Shown here piece by piece: positions 27,238-32,980 of a DNA stretch of 32,980 nt. Made by a program: the position numbers and the translations under genes. The number at the start of each line of letters is the position of its first letter. The stretch's first letter is position 1. Origin of the DNA: Fibrobacterales bacterium (GTDB lineage: Bacteria > Fibrobacterota > Fibrobacteria > Fibrobacterales > CADBQJ01); assembly GCA_017650365.1 (NCBI GenBank), contig JAGCEZ010000065.1, positions 1 to 32,980 on the forward strand, read 5' to 3'. The notes under the pieces were generated by a model. That model was not told where the DNA came from. It saw nothing but the letters and a program-made list of their open reading frames with translations, and made no database searches.

Positions 27238-28587
27238 ATGAAGCGCTCTGCCTGTTTTTCGTCCCTGCTCCTCTGCGGCGCCGCGTTCCTGTTCCTCGTC
27301 TCGTGCGCCGACGGCGAGGAGTACGGCGTCCGCGCCCGCGAAGAGTCCAAGACCACCGGGACGATCAGCCTCTACTTCTACCAGGAGCCGGAGGTCGACG
27401 CCCCCGTCGACTCGGTCGAAGTGGTGGAACTGGCCTCGAAGAAGAAGGTCTATTCCAAGAACGGCCTCGCGAAGTTCTCCGACCTCCCCGTTGGGGCGCA
27501 CCGCTTTTCGGTGAAACGCGACGGCTACGTGCCGTTCTACGCCGACATCGACCTGATCCTCGACGGCACCACGCCGAACGTCCCGATCGTCTCCGACCTC
27601 GCGAAGTACTACGGGCTCTTCCGCACGGGCGGCGTCCTCGTCGGGAAGGCCTACCACGGCGACGCGCCGGTCGACACCGTCTTCTCGCCCTTCGCCGGCG
27701 CGAAGGTCGTCGTGGAGAATCTCGACCTCGGCTGCGCCCCCTGCGAGCCGCTTGAACCCTGGCGCGACACCGCCGTCGTCGATTCCGACGGCGTCTACGC
27801 GTTCATGGGGCTTCCCGCCACCGCCGTCGTCACGCTGCGCCTCGCCCCGCACGACGACGGCGAACTGCGCTACGACGACGACACCGCGTTCGCCGAAGTG
27901 CCCCGGGAAGGCGACACCTCGTGGGTCGAAGACCTGCTGGCCAAGCTCCAGGCCGCCAAACTGCGCCTGATCTCGACGAACGCCCTCGCGATCGAAGACA
28001 CGACGGCGCTGAAGCTGACCTTCGACCGCACGGTCACCGAATACGTGCACATCACGCGGTCCATCCTCGTCACGCGCAAGGGCGGCGTGGGCCCCGTCGG
28101 CGTCGAGATCTCCTGGAGCAAGGACCGCAAGACGCTCTCCATCGCCCCCTCTTCCGGACGCTGGACCTCGATGGCCGAATACAAGGTCGAGTACGACCTC
28201 TGGGACGCCGCCGGCGGCCGCGACGCCGAACTGACCTTCGTCCCCGTCGGCACCGCGCTCAAGGCCCCGACCGGCCTCGCGCTCGACAGCGCCTACCTGG
28301 GCGGCACGTCGAAGTGGAACAAGAAGTGCGTCGAACGCGACGCCGACGAGCTCTACTTCTCGTGGAAGAAGGTGGACGGCGCGAACAGCTACCGCGTCTT
28401 CCTCGCCGACGAAGAGGACGTGGACTTCAACTTCGAGACCGAAGTCGCCGACCCCGAATTCGCCATCCTCGGCCCGCTGATGTTCGCGATCCGCGACCAG
28501 CTCTGGCTGCAGGTGATGGCCTGCGACGAAAAGGGCAACTGCGGCCCCTTCGCCAAGGAGCGGCTGACGATCAAGGCCTGCGACTAG
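27238..28587 (+). CDS. Tandem paralogous lipoprotein 7 of 7
   Basis: 449 residues, lipobox LVSC (Cys23) then ADG, with EESK following. The first beta domain reads PVDSVEVVELASKKKVYSKN and RDGYVPF, the second carries GCAPCEP, an extra CxxC-spaced pair, before DSDGVYAFMGLP. The Ig-like region has LTFDRTVTEYVHITRSILVT and SWSKDRKTLSIAPSSGRW. The final module has CVERDADELYFSWKK and cysteines 429, 435 and 448. The ATG at 27238 has AGGAGG 8 bases before it and begins a normal signal peptide; the longer frame from 27202 lies in paralogue 6. A strong terminator ends the operon behind it. Confidence 0.9.
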   Translation: MKRSACFSSLLLCGAAFLFLVSCADGEEYGVRAREESKTTGTISLYFYQEPEVDAPVDSVEVVELASKKKVYSKNGLAKFSDLPVGAHRFSVKRDGYVPFYADIDLILDGTTPNVPIVSDLAKYYGLFRTGGVLVGKAYHGDAPVDTVFSPFAGAKVVVENLDLGCAPCEPLEPWRDTAVVDSDGVYAFMGLPATAVVTLRLAPHDDGELRYDDDTAFAEVPREGDTSWVEDLLAKLQAAKLRLISTNALAIEDTTALKLTFDRTVTEYVHITRSILVTRKGGVGPVGVEISWSKDRKTLSIAPSSGRWTSMAEYKVEYDLWDAAGGRDAELTFVPVGTALKAPTGLALDSAYLGGTSKWNKKCVERDADELYFSWKKVDGANSYRVFLADEEDVDFNFETEVADPEFAILGPLMFAIRDQLWLQVMACDEKGNCGPFAKERLTIKACD

Positions 28588-28609
28588 CGGGCCTCCGAAA
28601 GGGAAAAAG

Positions 28610-28640
28610 AGAGCCTCCCGGGATCCGGGAGGCTCTTCTT
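28610..28640. terminator. Bidirectional terminator between the lipoprotein operon and dapA
   Basis: AGAGCCTCCCGG (28610-28621) pairs perfectly with CCGGGAGGCTCT (28625-28636) around a GAT loop. A T-rich tract follows on the plus strand, and on the minus strand CTCTTTTTCCC follows, so both converging transcripts can stop here. Confidence 0.9.
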
Positions 28641-28687
28641 CGTTCTTTCGCGGCGGGGCCGCCCGCGCCGTCCTTCCGGCGCGGAGC

Positions 28688-29644
28688 CTAGACGTGGTAC
28701 TTCTTCAGGCTCCCGGCCTTTTCGTTGATGAGCTTCATGATGCGGGCCGCGGCCTCGTCGCCGCGGGCGGTGTCCTTCACGCTCGTCATCGGCTGGAAGA
28801 GGGGGCTGTTGAACATCGTCCCGAGCGGAATCGGGTTCTTGCGGCAGAAGGTCGCCTCGACGTAGTCGCGCGCGGCGTCCTGCAGGTCGTCGCACTTCTG
28901 GAACTCGCCGGCCAGGAACGCCTTGTGCAGGTCCACGAAGATCTTCGCCGCCTCGGGGATGTTCGCCGTCGCGCTCACGAGGCCCGTGCCGCCCATCTCG
29001 AGCATGTCGATGAAGAAGCCGTCCTCGCCGCTCATCACGGCGAAGTCGTTGTCCTTCGTCTCGTTGATCACGCGCTTCGTGTCTTCGTGGAACTTCTCGC
29101 CGATGCGGAAGTCGACCGCCTGCTTGAGCCCGATGATGTTCCTGTCCTCGGAGAGGGCGATGAGCGTGTCGGGGTGGACGTAGCTCGCGGTGCGGCCCGG
29201 GACGTTGTAGATGATGATCTTCGCGCCGGTCTCGGAGCTGAGCGTCCGGAAGTGCTTTTCGATGCCCTCCTGAGAGGGGTTGTTGTAGTAGCCCGTCACG
29301 CAGAGGACCGGGACTTCCGCGATCTTGAGGACCTCCTCGATCATCTCGACCGATTCGCGGGTGCAGTTGGAGCCAGCGCCGGCGATCACCGGAACGCGGC
29401 CGTCCACGTAGTCGAGCGTGAACCTGACCACGTCGAGGTGCTGCGCGTGGGTGACCGTGGCGCTCTGGCCCGTGGTCCCCACGGGGAGAATGCCCGAGAC
29501 ACCGACAGCGACGAGGTCGTCGATCATCCGCCCCATCTTCCTGTAGTCGATGGAATTGCGGAGGTTCTTGGGGTCGTCGTCCTTCAGCGGGGTGAAGAGC
29601 GCGACGTAGACGCCGTGGAGGTCTTTTGCCGAGCGGATGGCCAT
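28688..29644 (-). CDS. dapA: 4-hydroxy-tetrahydrodipicolinate synthase
   Basis: DapA condenses pyruvate with aspartate semialdehyde in lysine and meso-diaminopimelate synthesis, needed for peptidoglycan. The 318-residue sequence has the pyruvate-binding GTTGQSAT (57-63), IAGAGSNCTRESVE, GYYNNPSQEGI, the catalytic Tyr146 in IIYNVPGRTA and the Schiff-base Lys174 in IGLKQA. It is slightly longer than the usual 290-300, with inserts in the C-terminal part, so a related aldolase (N-acetylneuraminate lyase family) remains possible, though TTGQSAT and the GR motif favour DapA. AAGGAG is placed 8 bases before the ATG. It is divergent from the phosphohexomutase gene; the two promoter boxes lie about 25 bases apart. 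Confidence 0.9.
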   Translation of the reverse strand: MAIRSAKDLHGVYVALFTPLKDDDPKNLRNSIDYRKMGRMIDDLVAVGVSGILPVGTTGQSATVTHAQHLDVVRFTLDYVDGRVPVIAGAGSNCTRESVEMIEEVLKIAEVPVLCVTGYYNNPSQEGIEKHFRTLSSETGAKIIIYNVPGRTASYVHPDTLIALSEDRNIIGLKQAVDFRIGEKFHEDTKRVINETKDNDFAVMSGEDGFFIDMLEMGGTGLVSATANIPEAAKIFVDLHKAFLAGEFQKCDDLQDAARDYVEATFCRKNPIPLGTMFNSPLFQPMTSVKDTARGDEAAARIMKLINEKAGSLKKYHV

Positions 29645-29673
29645 GGAATGCTCCTTGGAGGGCCTGTTCGCGG

Positions 29674-29681
29674 GAAATTTA
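29674..29681 (-). promoter_or_regulatory. TAnnTTTC promoter box before dapA
   Basis: On the minus strand TTGCTAAATTTCCC (TAaaTTTC) stands 29 bases before dapA. The same octamer (GCTAAATTTC) is found before leuB. Confidence 0.55.
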
Positions 29682-29705
29682 GCAACAGGGGAGGAGTCCA
29701 GTGGC

Positions 29706-29713
29706 TATATTGG
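29706..29713 (+). promoter_or_regulatory. TAnnTTGG promoter box before the phosphohexomutase gene
   Basis: TGGCTATATTGGACGG (TAtaTTGG) stands 38 bases before the ATG, the same distance as the box of ilvC. Confidence 0.5.
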
Positions 29714-29751
29714 ACGGCTGACGAAACTCCATTTTCCACAGGACGGGAACG

Positions 29752-31362
29752 ATGCAGCAGACCGCGGAAACGCTTTGGAAAGAACTCCTCGCCGGGCCCG
29801 GCGAACGCCGCCAGGAACTTCTCGACGCCGTGGAACGGCTCGTGCTGACCTCGACCGCCCCCGCGACCGTCTCGTTCGGGACCTCCGGCTGGCGCGGCGA
29901 GCTCGGCACCGAGTTCACGCTGCGCAACGTCCAGGTGGTGGCCGAGGCGATCGTCCAGCTCTACCGCGAGGCCGACAAGGAGCTCCTGCGCGCCCTGGGC
30001 GTGAAGGACTTCGCCGATTTCGCCGAGCGCGGGCTCCTGCTGGGCCACGACAACCGCTTCATGGGTCCCCGCTTCGCCGCGGTGGTCGCCGGCGTATTCA
30101 GGCGCCACGGCGTGCGCGTGGTCTATGCGGGCGAGGCGAGCACCCCCGAATACTCCGCCGGCATCGAGACGATGAAGATGGCCTGCGCGATCAACCTCAC
30201 CCCCTCGCACAACCCGGCCAACTACTCCGGCTTCAAGTTCAACCCGGCCGACGGCGGCCCCGCCGGCCCCGAGATCACGAACCGCATCACCGAGCTCGCC
30301 AACGCGCGCATGCCCTGGCACCAGTACGTCGAGGACGGCCCCTACGAAGGCGAGACGGTGGACCTGAAGAAGGTCTACGCGAAGTTCATCGAGTCCAAGA
30401 AGACGATCGACATCGACCTGGTCCGCAAGTTCGCGGCCTCCGGCGACGTCGCCATCGTGGTGGACTACGTCCACGGATCCACGCGCGGCCGCCCGCGCGC
30501 CGTGCTCGGGCCCGACGCGAAGCTGACCGAGCTCCGCACCGGGACCGACGTCCTCTTCGGCGGCATCGCGCCCGAGCCCTCGGAGGCGAACATGGCCGGC
30601 GTGGTCGCCGAGCTCGCCAAACGGACCGAGAAGTTCAAGGTCGGCGTCATCTTCGACCCCGACGGCGACCGCATCCGCCTGACCGACGGCACGCGCCAGA
30701 TCACGATGAACCACTTCGGCGCGATGGTCTTCCACTACTTCCACACGCGGCGCGGCTTCCGCGGCGTGCTCGCCAAGTCCGTGGCCACCTCCGACTTCGG
30801 CAACGCCATCGCCGACAAGCTGGGCGTGAAGATCTGCGAGACCTCCGTCGGCTTCAAGAACTTCCGTCCGTGGCTGCTGCCGGGCGCGAACCCGATGGCG
30901 GTCGCCGCGTTCGAGGAATCGGACGGCATCTCCGGCTGGAACAACACGCTCGAGAAGGACGCCCAGTTCGGACTGCTCTGCGCGCTCGAAATCGTGGCCC
31001 GCACGGGCAAGAACCTCGGGGAGTACCTCGACGACCTGCAGGCCGAGTTCGGGGCCTTCTATCCCGAGCGCTCCGGCTTCGCCGTGGACAAGTCGCTCGT
31101 CGGCGCCCCGCTCAAGGCGAAGGTCAAGGCGATCGGCGAGAAGCTCGCCGTCGGGCAGGAGGTCCCCGTGGGCTCCGGCTCGAAGAAGATCGCGAAGATC
31201 ATCACGCTCGACGGCGTGAAGGTGGTCTTCGAGGACAAGTCCTGGCTCCTCGTCCGCCCCTCGGGCACGGAGCCCAAGGTCCGCATCTACGCGGAATGCC
31301 GCATGGAGTCCGAGAAGGACGCGATGTTCGCGGCGGCCAAGGCCCTGTTCGACAACGCCTAG
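29752..31362 (+). CDS. Phosphoglucomutase/phosphomannomutase family enzyme
   Basis: A 536-residue alpha-D-phosphohexomutase, interconverting 1- and 6-phosphates of hexoses. Family motifs are all present: SFGTSGWRG (41-49), the phosphoserine loop TPSHNP with Ser152, the metal-binding DPDGDRIR (302-309), the sugar-binding EESDGIS, and the phosphate-binding RPSGTEPKVRIYAE near the C-terminus. Which sugar it prefers (glucose, mannose or glucosamine phosphates) cannot be told from the sequence by eye. The usual loop TASHNP reads TPSHNP. The region between domains 1 and 3 is long, which accounts for the length above the bacterial norm of 450-480. The ribosome site is AGGACGGG. Confidence 0.93.
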   Translation: MQQTAETLWKELLAGPGERRQELLDAVERLVLTSTAPATVSFGTSGWRGELGTEFTLRNVQVVAEAIVQLYREADKELLRALGVKDFADFAERGLLLGHDNRFMGPRFAAVVAGVFRRHGVRVVYAGEASTPEYSAGIETMKMACAINLTPSHNPANYSGFKFNPADGGPAGPEITNRITELANARMPWHQYVEDGPYEGETVDLKKVYAKFIESKKTIDIDLVRKFAASGDVAIVVDYVHGSTRGRPRAVLGPDAKLTELRTGTDVLFGGIAPEPSEANMAGVVAELAKRTEKFKVGVIFDPDGDRIRLTDGTRQITMNHFGAMVFHYFHTRRGFRGVLAKSVATSDFGNAIADKLGVKICETSVGFKNFRPWLLPGANPMAVAAFEESDGISGWNNTLEKDAQFGLLCALEIVARTGKNLGEYLDDLQAEFGAFYPERSGFAVDKSLVGAPLKAKVKAIGEKLAVGQEVPVGSGSKKIAKIITLDGVKVVFEDKSWLLVRPSGTEPKVRIYAECRMESEKDAMFAAAKALFDNA

Positions 31363-31384
31363 GAGCGCGTTTCCCGAACGCGGA

Positions 31385-31417
31385 AACCGCCGGCCGCTGG
31401 CCGGCGGTTCCTTTTTT
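31385..31417 (+). terminator. Rho-independent terminator after the phosphohexomutase gene
   Basis: AACCGCCGGCC (31385-31395), a GCT loop and GGCCGGCGGTT (31399-31409) are followed by CC and six Ts. It lies 21 bases before the stop of the converging chitinase-like gene. Confidence 0.92.
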
Positions 31418-31437
31418 CCGGGGCGCGGCAGGGGAGT

Positions 31438-32829
31438 CTAGTACCCGCAGCCCGTGGACTTGGAGCGCGAGTCGCTCACTCCGAGCTTCGAGAGATACTG
31501 GCCGTAGTAGGTCTCGCGGGCCTGCGCCTGCGTGCCGTAGTTGCCGCCGCACTCGATGCCGCCGTTGATGATCCTGGTGGTGGCGCCGAAGCCGGTGTTC
31601 CAGAAGGCCTGGTCGCAGCCGCGGTCCCACCAGAACCAGAAGGAGGTGGCGAAGGCCAGCCAGCCCTCGCGCGCCACGCGGTCGGGGTCGTTGAGCAGCA
31701 CGCTCTTGTCGCCGAAGAAGAATTCCGAGGCGGGTCCGTAGTTGCCGGGCCAGGAGATCTGCTTGGCCCCGCGGCCGTAGTAGTACTTGCCCGGGACCGC
31801 CTCGTAGCCGCCGCCCCACGATCCGCTGTAGTTGGCCGCGCAGGAGCCGTTCGCGCCGCAGATCTCCTCCACGTAGTAGAGGTCGGCCACCTCCTGCTTC
31901 CAGTGCGCGAAGACCGCCGCCATCTCCTGCTTCTGGCGGGCGACGTCGGAGCCGGCGCTCGCGCAGACGAAGTTGGGCACCTTTCCGAGCGCCTCGACGA
32001 AGGCGGCCCAGGTGTAGACCGGGTTGCGGTTGGGGAAGTAGCTCTCGAACATCGATTCGGTGAACCATTCCAGGATGCAGTGCGAGGCGCCCGAGGAGGC
32101 CGAGGAGGCGCCGGAGGCGCTGCTGGTCGGCGCGGCGCTCGAGGTGCGGACAACCGAGCTGTAGCCAGCGAAGGAGGAGAGCGGCTCGCCGGTGTAGATC
32201 GTCACCTTCTCGACCAGCGTGGAGTCGATGTTAGGTCCGCGCCACGGGTCTCCGGCGATGGCGAGGTTGTGGAGGTCGCCCGTGACGCCGTCGGGGTTCA
32301 TCAGGTGCGCGCCCACCTGGATGCGCGCGTCGCAGTCGTAGCCCTGCGGGACGATCCAGTCGCCGGCGAAGAATTCGAGCACGCCGCCTTCGGTCCAGCC
32401 GCGGACCATCGCGGCGTTGTTGTAGCCGATGTAGTCGGTTTCGAACTTGAAGTACGCGTCGGGGACCAGTGTGCGGATGCATTCGCCGATCTGGTAGGAC
32501 GACGAGGAGCGTTCCGCTTCGGACGACGAGACGTCGTAGACGGGCTCTTCGCCGAAGGGACGGTTTTCCGAGGCGCCGACGGAGCAGTAGTGGCGGGCCA
32601 GCGCCGTCGAGTCGGCGGTTCCGGTCGCGGAGTCGATCGGGAAGAGTTCCCAGAGGTCCTCGTTGAGCTCGCGGTATCCGGTGGCGGAGAAGTTCGACGG
32701 CAGCGGCGAGACCGGATCGGAGTCGCAGTCGTCCTTCTTCGGGCCGCTGCCGTCGTCGGAGCAGGAGGCGAGGGCGAGCAGGGCGCAGAGGGGGAACAGA
32801 ACGAGGGCGCGGTTCGTTTTCATGGTCAT
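31438..32829 (-). CDS. Lipoprotein with a GH19 chitinase/lysozyme-type domain
   Basis: A 463-residue lipoprotein; lipobox LASC (Cys23) then SDD. An unrecognised N-terminal half (about 24-225) contains one Ser-rich stretch (101-111) and a second linker (about 224-248, repeated SSAS). The C-terminal 215 residues are a GH19 domain: FPNRNPVYTWAAFVEAL (264-280), the equivalent of the helix with the catalytic acid (E313 in FAHWKQE), a second acid at E321/E322, YYGRGAKQISWPGNYG (350-364), LLNDPDRVA and TRIINGGIECGG (417-428). GH19 enzymes cleave chitin or, in some, peptidoglycan. The usual HETTGGW around the first acid is changed to KQEVADL, so activity is uncertain. ATG at 32823 is an alternative start. 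No strong ribosome site. Confidence 0.88.
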   Translation of the reverse strand: MTMKTNRALVLFPLCALLALASCSDDGSGPKKDDCDSDPVSPLPSNFSATGYRELNEDLWELFPIDSATGTADSTALARHYCSVGASENRPFGEEPVYDVSSSEAERSSSSYQIGECIRTLVPDAYFKFETDYIGYNNAAMVRGWTEGGVLEFFAGDWIVPQGYDCDARIQVGAHLMNPDGVTGDLHNLAIAGDPWRGPNIDSTLVEKVTIYTGEPLSSFAGYSSVVRTSSAAPTSSASGASSASSGASHCILEWFTESMFESYFPNRNPVYTWAAFVEALGKVPNFVCASAGSDVARQKQEMAAVFAHWKQEVADLYYVEEICGANGSCAANYSGSWGGGYEAVPGKYYYGRGAKQISWPGNYGPASEFFFGDKSVLLNDPDRVAREGWLAFATSFWFWWDRGCDQAFWNTGFGATTRIINGGIECGGNYGTQAQARETYYGQYLSKLGVSDSRSKSTGCGY

Positions 32830-32854
32830 CGTCCGGAAAGCGGGGGAGTCATGA

Positions 32855-32862
32855 GGAAACTA
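32855..32862 (-). promoter_or_regulatory. TAnTTTCC promoter-like box before the GH19 gene
   Basis: On the minus strand AAGGCTAGTTTCCTC (TA-g-TTTCC) stands 25 bases before the start. It is one base shorter between TA and TTT than the other boxes. Confidence 0.4.
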
Positions 32863-32917
32863 GCCTTTTCTCCCCGCGGGCATCTCCGGCGGCGCGGCAA
32901 AAAAGGGGTTTACATCC

Positions 32918-32980
32918 CTAGGCGCTCTGCTTTATCCAGGGCAGCGCCCGGGAGAGGCAGCCCGCGCCGCCCAGCTGCGA
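32918..32980 (-). CDS. Possible 3' end of an unidentified minus-strand gene
   Basis: From the right edge of the window a minus-strand frame stays open for 20 codons (ending LSRALPWIKQSA) and stops with TAG at 32918-32920, followed by the AT-rich gap before the GH19 promoter box. This is short enough to be chance; the codon use is mixed. No family can be named. Confidence 0.3.
   Translation of the reverse strand, partial: SQLGGAGCLSRALPWIKQSA

Noticed and set aside
18727-28587. The repeated gene array as recent duplication, CRISPR-like or phase-variable cassettes
   Set aside because: The copies share motifs but little continuous nucleotide identity. No inverted repeats, invertase or silent truncated copies are visible; each gene has its own intact start and ribosome site.
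18727-28587. A SusC/SusD-type nutrient uptake locus
   Set aside because: No TonB-dependent receptor, glycoside hydrolase or SusD helical repeat lies in or next to the array.
32910-32938. A sigma70-like promoter, TTTACA-N17-TTATCC, on the plus strand at the right edge
   Set aside because: Nothing can be seen downstream inside the window, the match is weak, and the same bases may encode the end of a minus-strand gene.

Overview
The window looks like a high-GC member of the Fibrobacterota. Four things suggest this: a 74-residue remnant matching the C-terminus of the Fibrobacter succinogenes major paralogous domain, lipoproteins with Ser-rich linkers, a likely Bacteroidota-type promoter box (TAnnTTTG), and densely packed short operons. 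GC content is high (I judge about two thirds). That makes most long antisense ORFs artefacts. The assignment is an inference; no 16S or marker-gene search was possible.

Layout. 1-4.9 kb: the 3' two thirds of mfd, then a coupled run of a SurA-N-like lipoprotein, surA, ftsE (no ftsX follows) and a small membrane protein. 4.9-7.2 kb: a PEGA-domain membrane protein and a Ser-rich lipoprotein. 7.3-9.8 kb: gatB, a small membrane protein and birA, meeting lgt tail to tail. 9.8-12.3 kb: lgt divergent from prfC. 12.3-15.5 kb: a repeat/terminator element, then minus-strand thyA-folA-secreted protease, divergent from a dimeric dUTPase gene. 15.5-18.5 kb: ilvC and leuB (branched-chain amino acids), separated by the decayed paralogous-domain fragment. 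18.6-28.6 kb: seven consecutive paralogous lipoprotein genes in one apparent operon. 28.6-31.4 kb: dapA (minus) divergent from a phosphohexomutase. 31.4-32.9 kb: a lipoprotein with a GH19 chitinase domain, then the possible 3' end of another minus-strand gene.

The most unusual element is the ten-kilobase, seven-gene lipoprotein array. Every member has a lipobox, an acidic C-(S/A)-(D/E) start, two carboxypeptidase-regulatory/PEGA-like beta domains, a SbsA-like Ig region, and a C-terminal FN3-like module with four conserved cysteines. I recognise no named system. It resembles a set of surface-displayed adhesin or scaffold-like lipoproteins, possibly exported by an acidic signal like the Bacteroidota lipoprotein export signal.

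A second genome-wide clue is a GCTAnnTTT box 16-70 nt upstream of nearly every operon's first gene. One further copy may lie inside the mfd coding sequence, where it coincides with a cluster of otherwise avoided codons.
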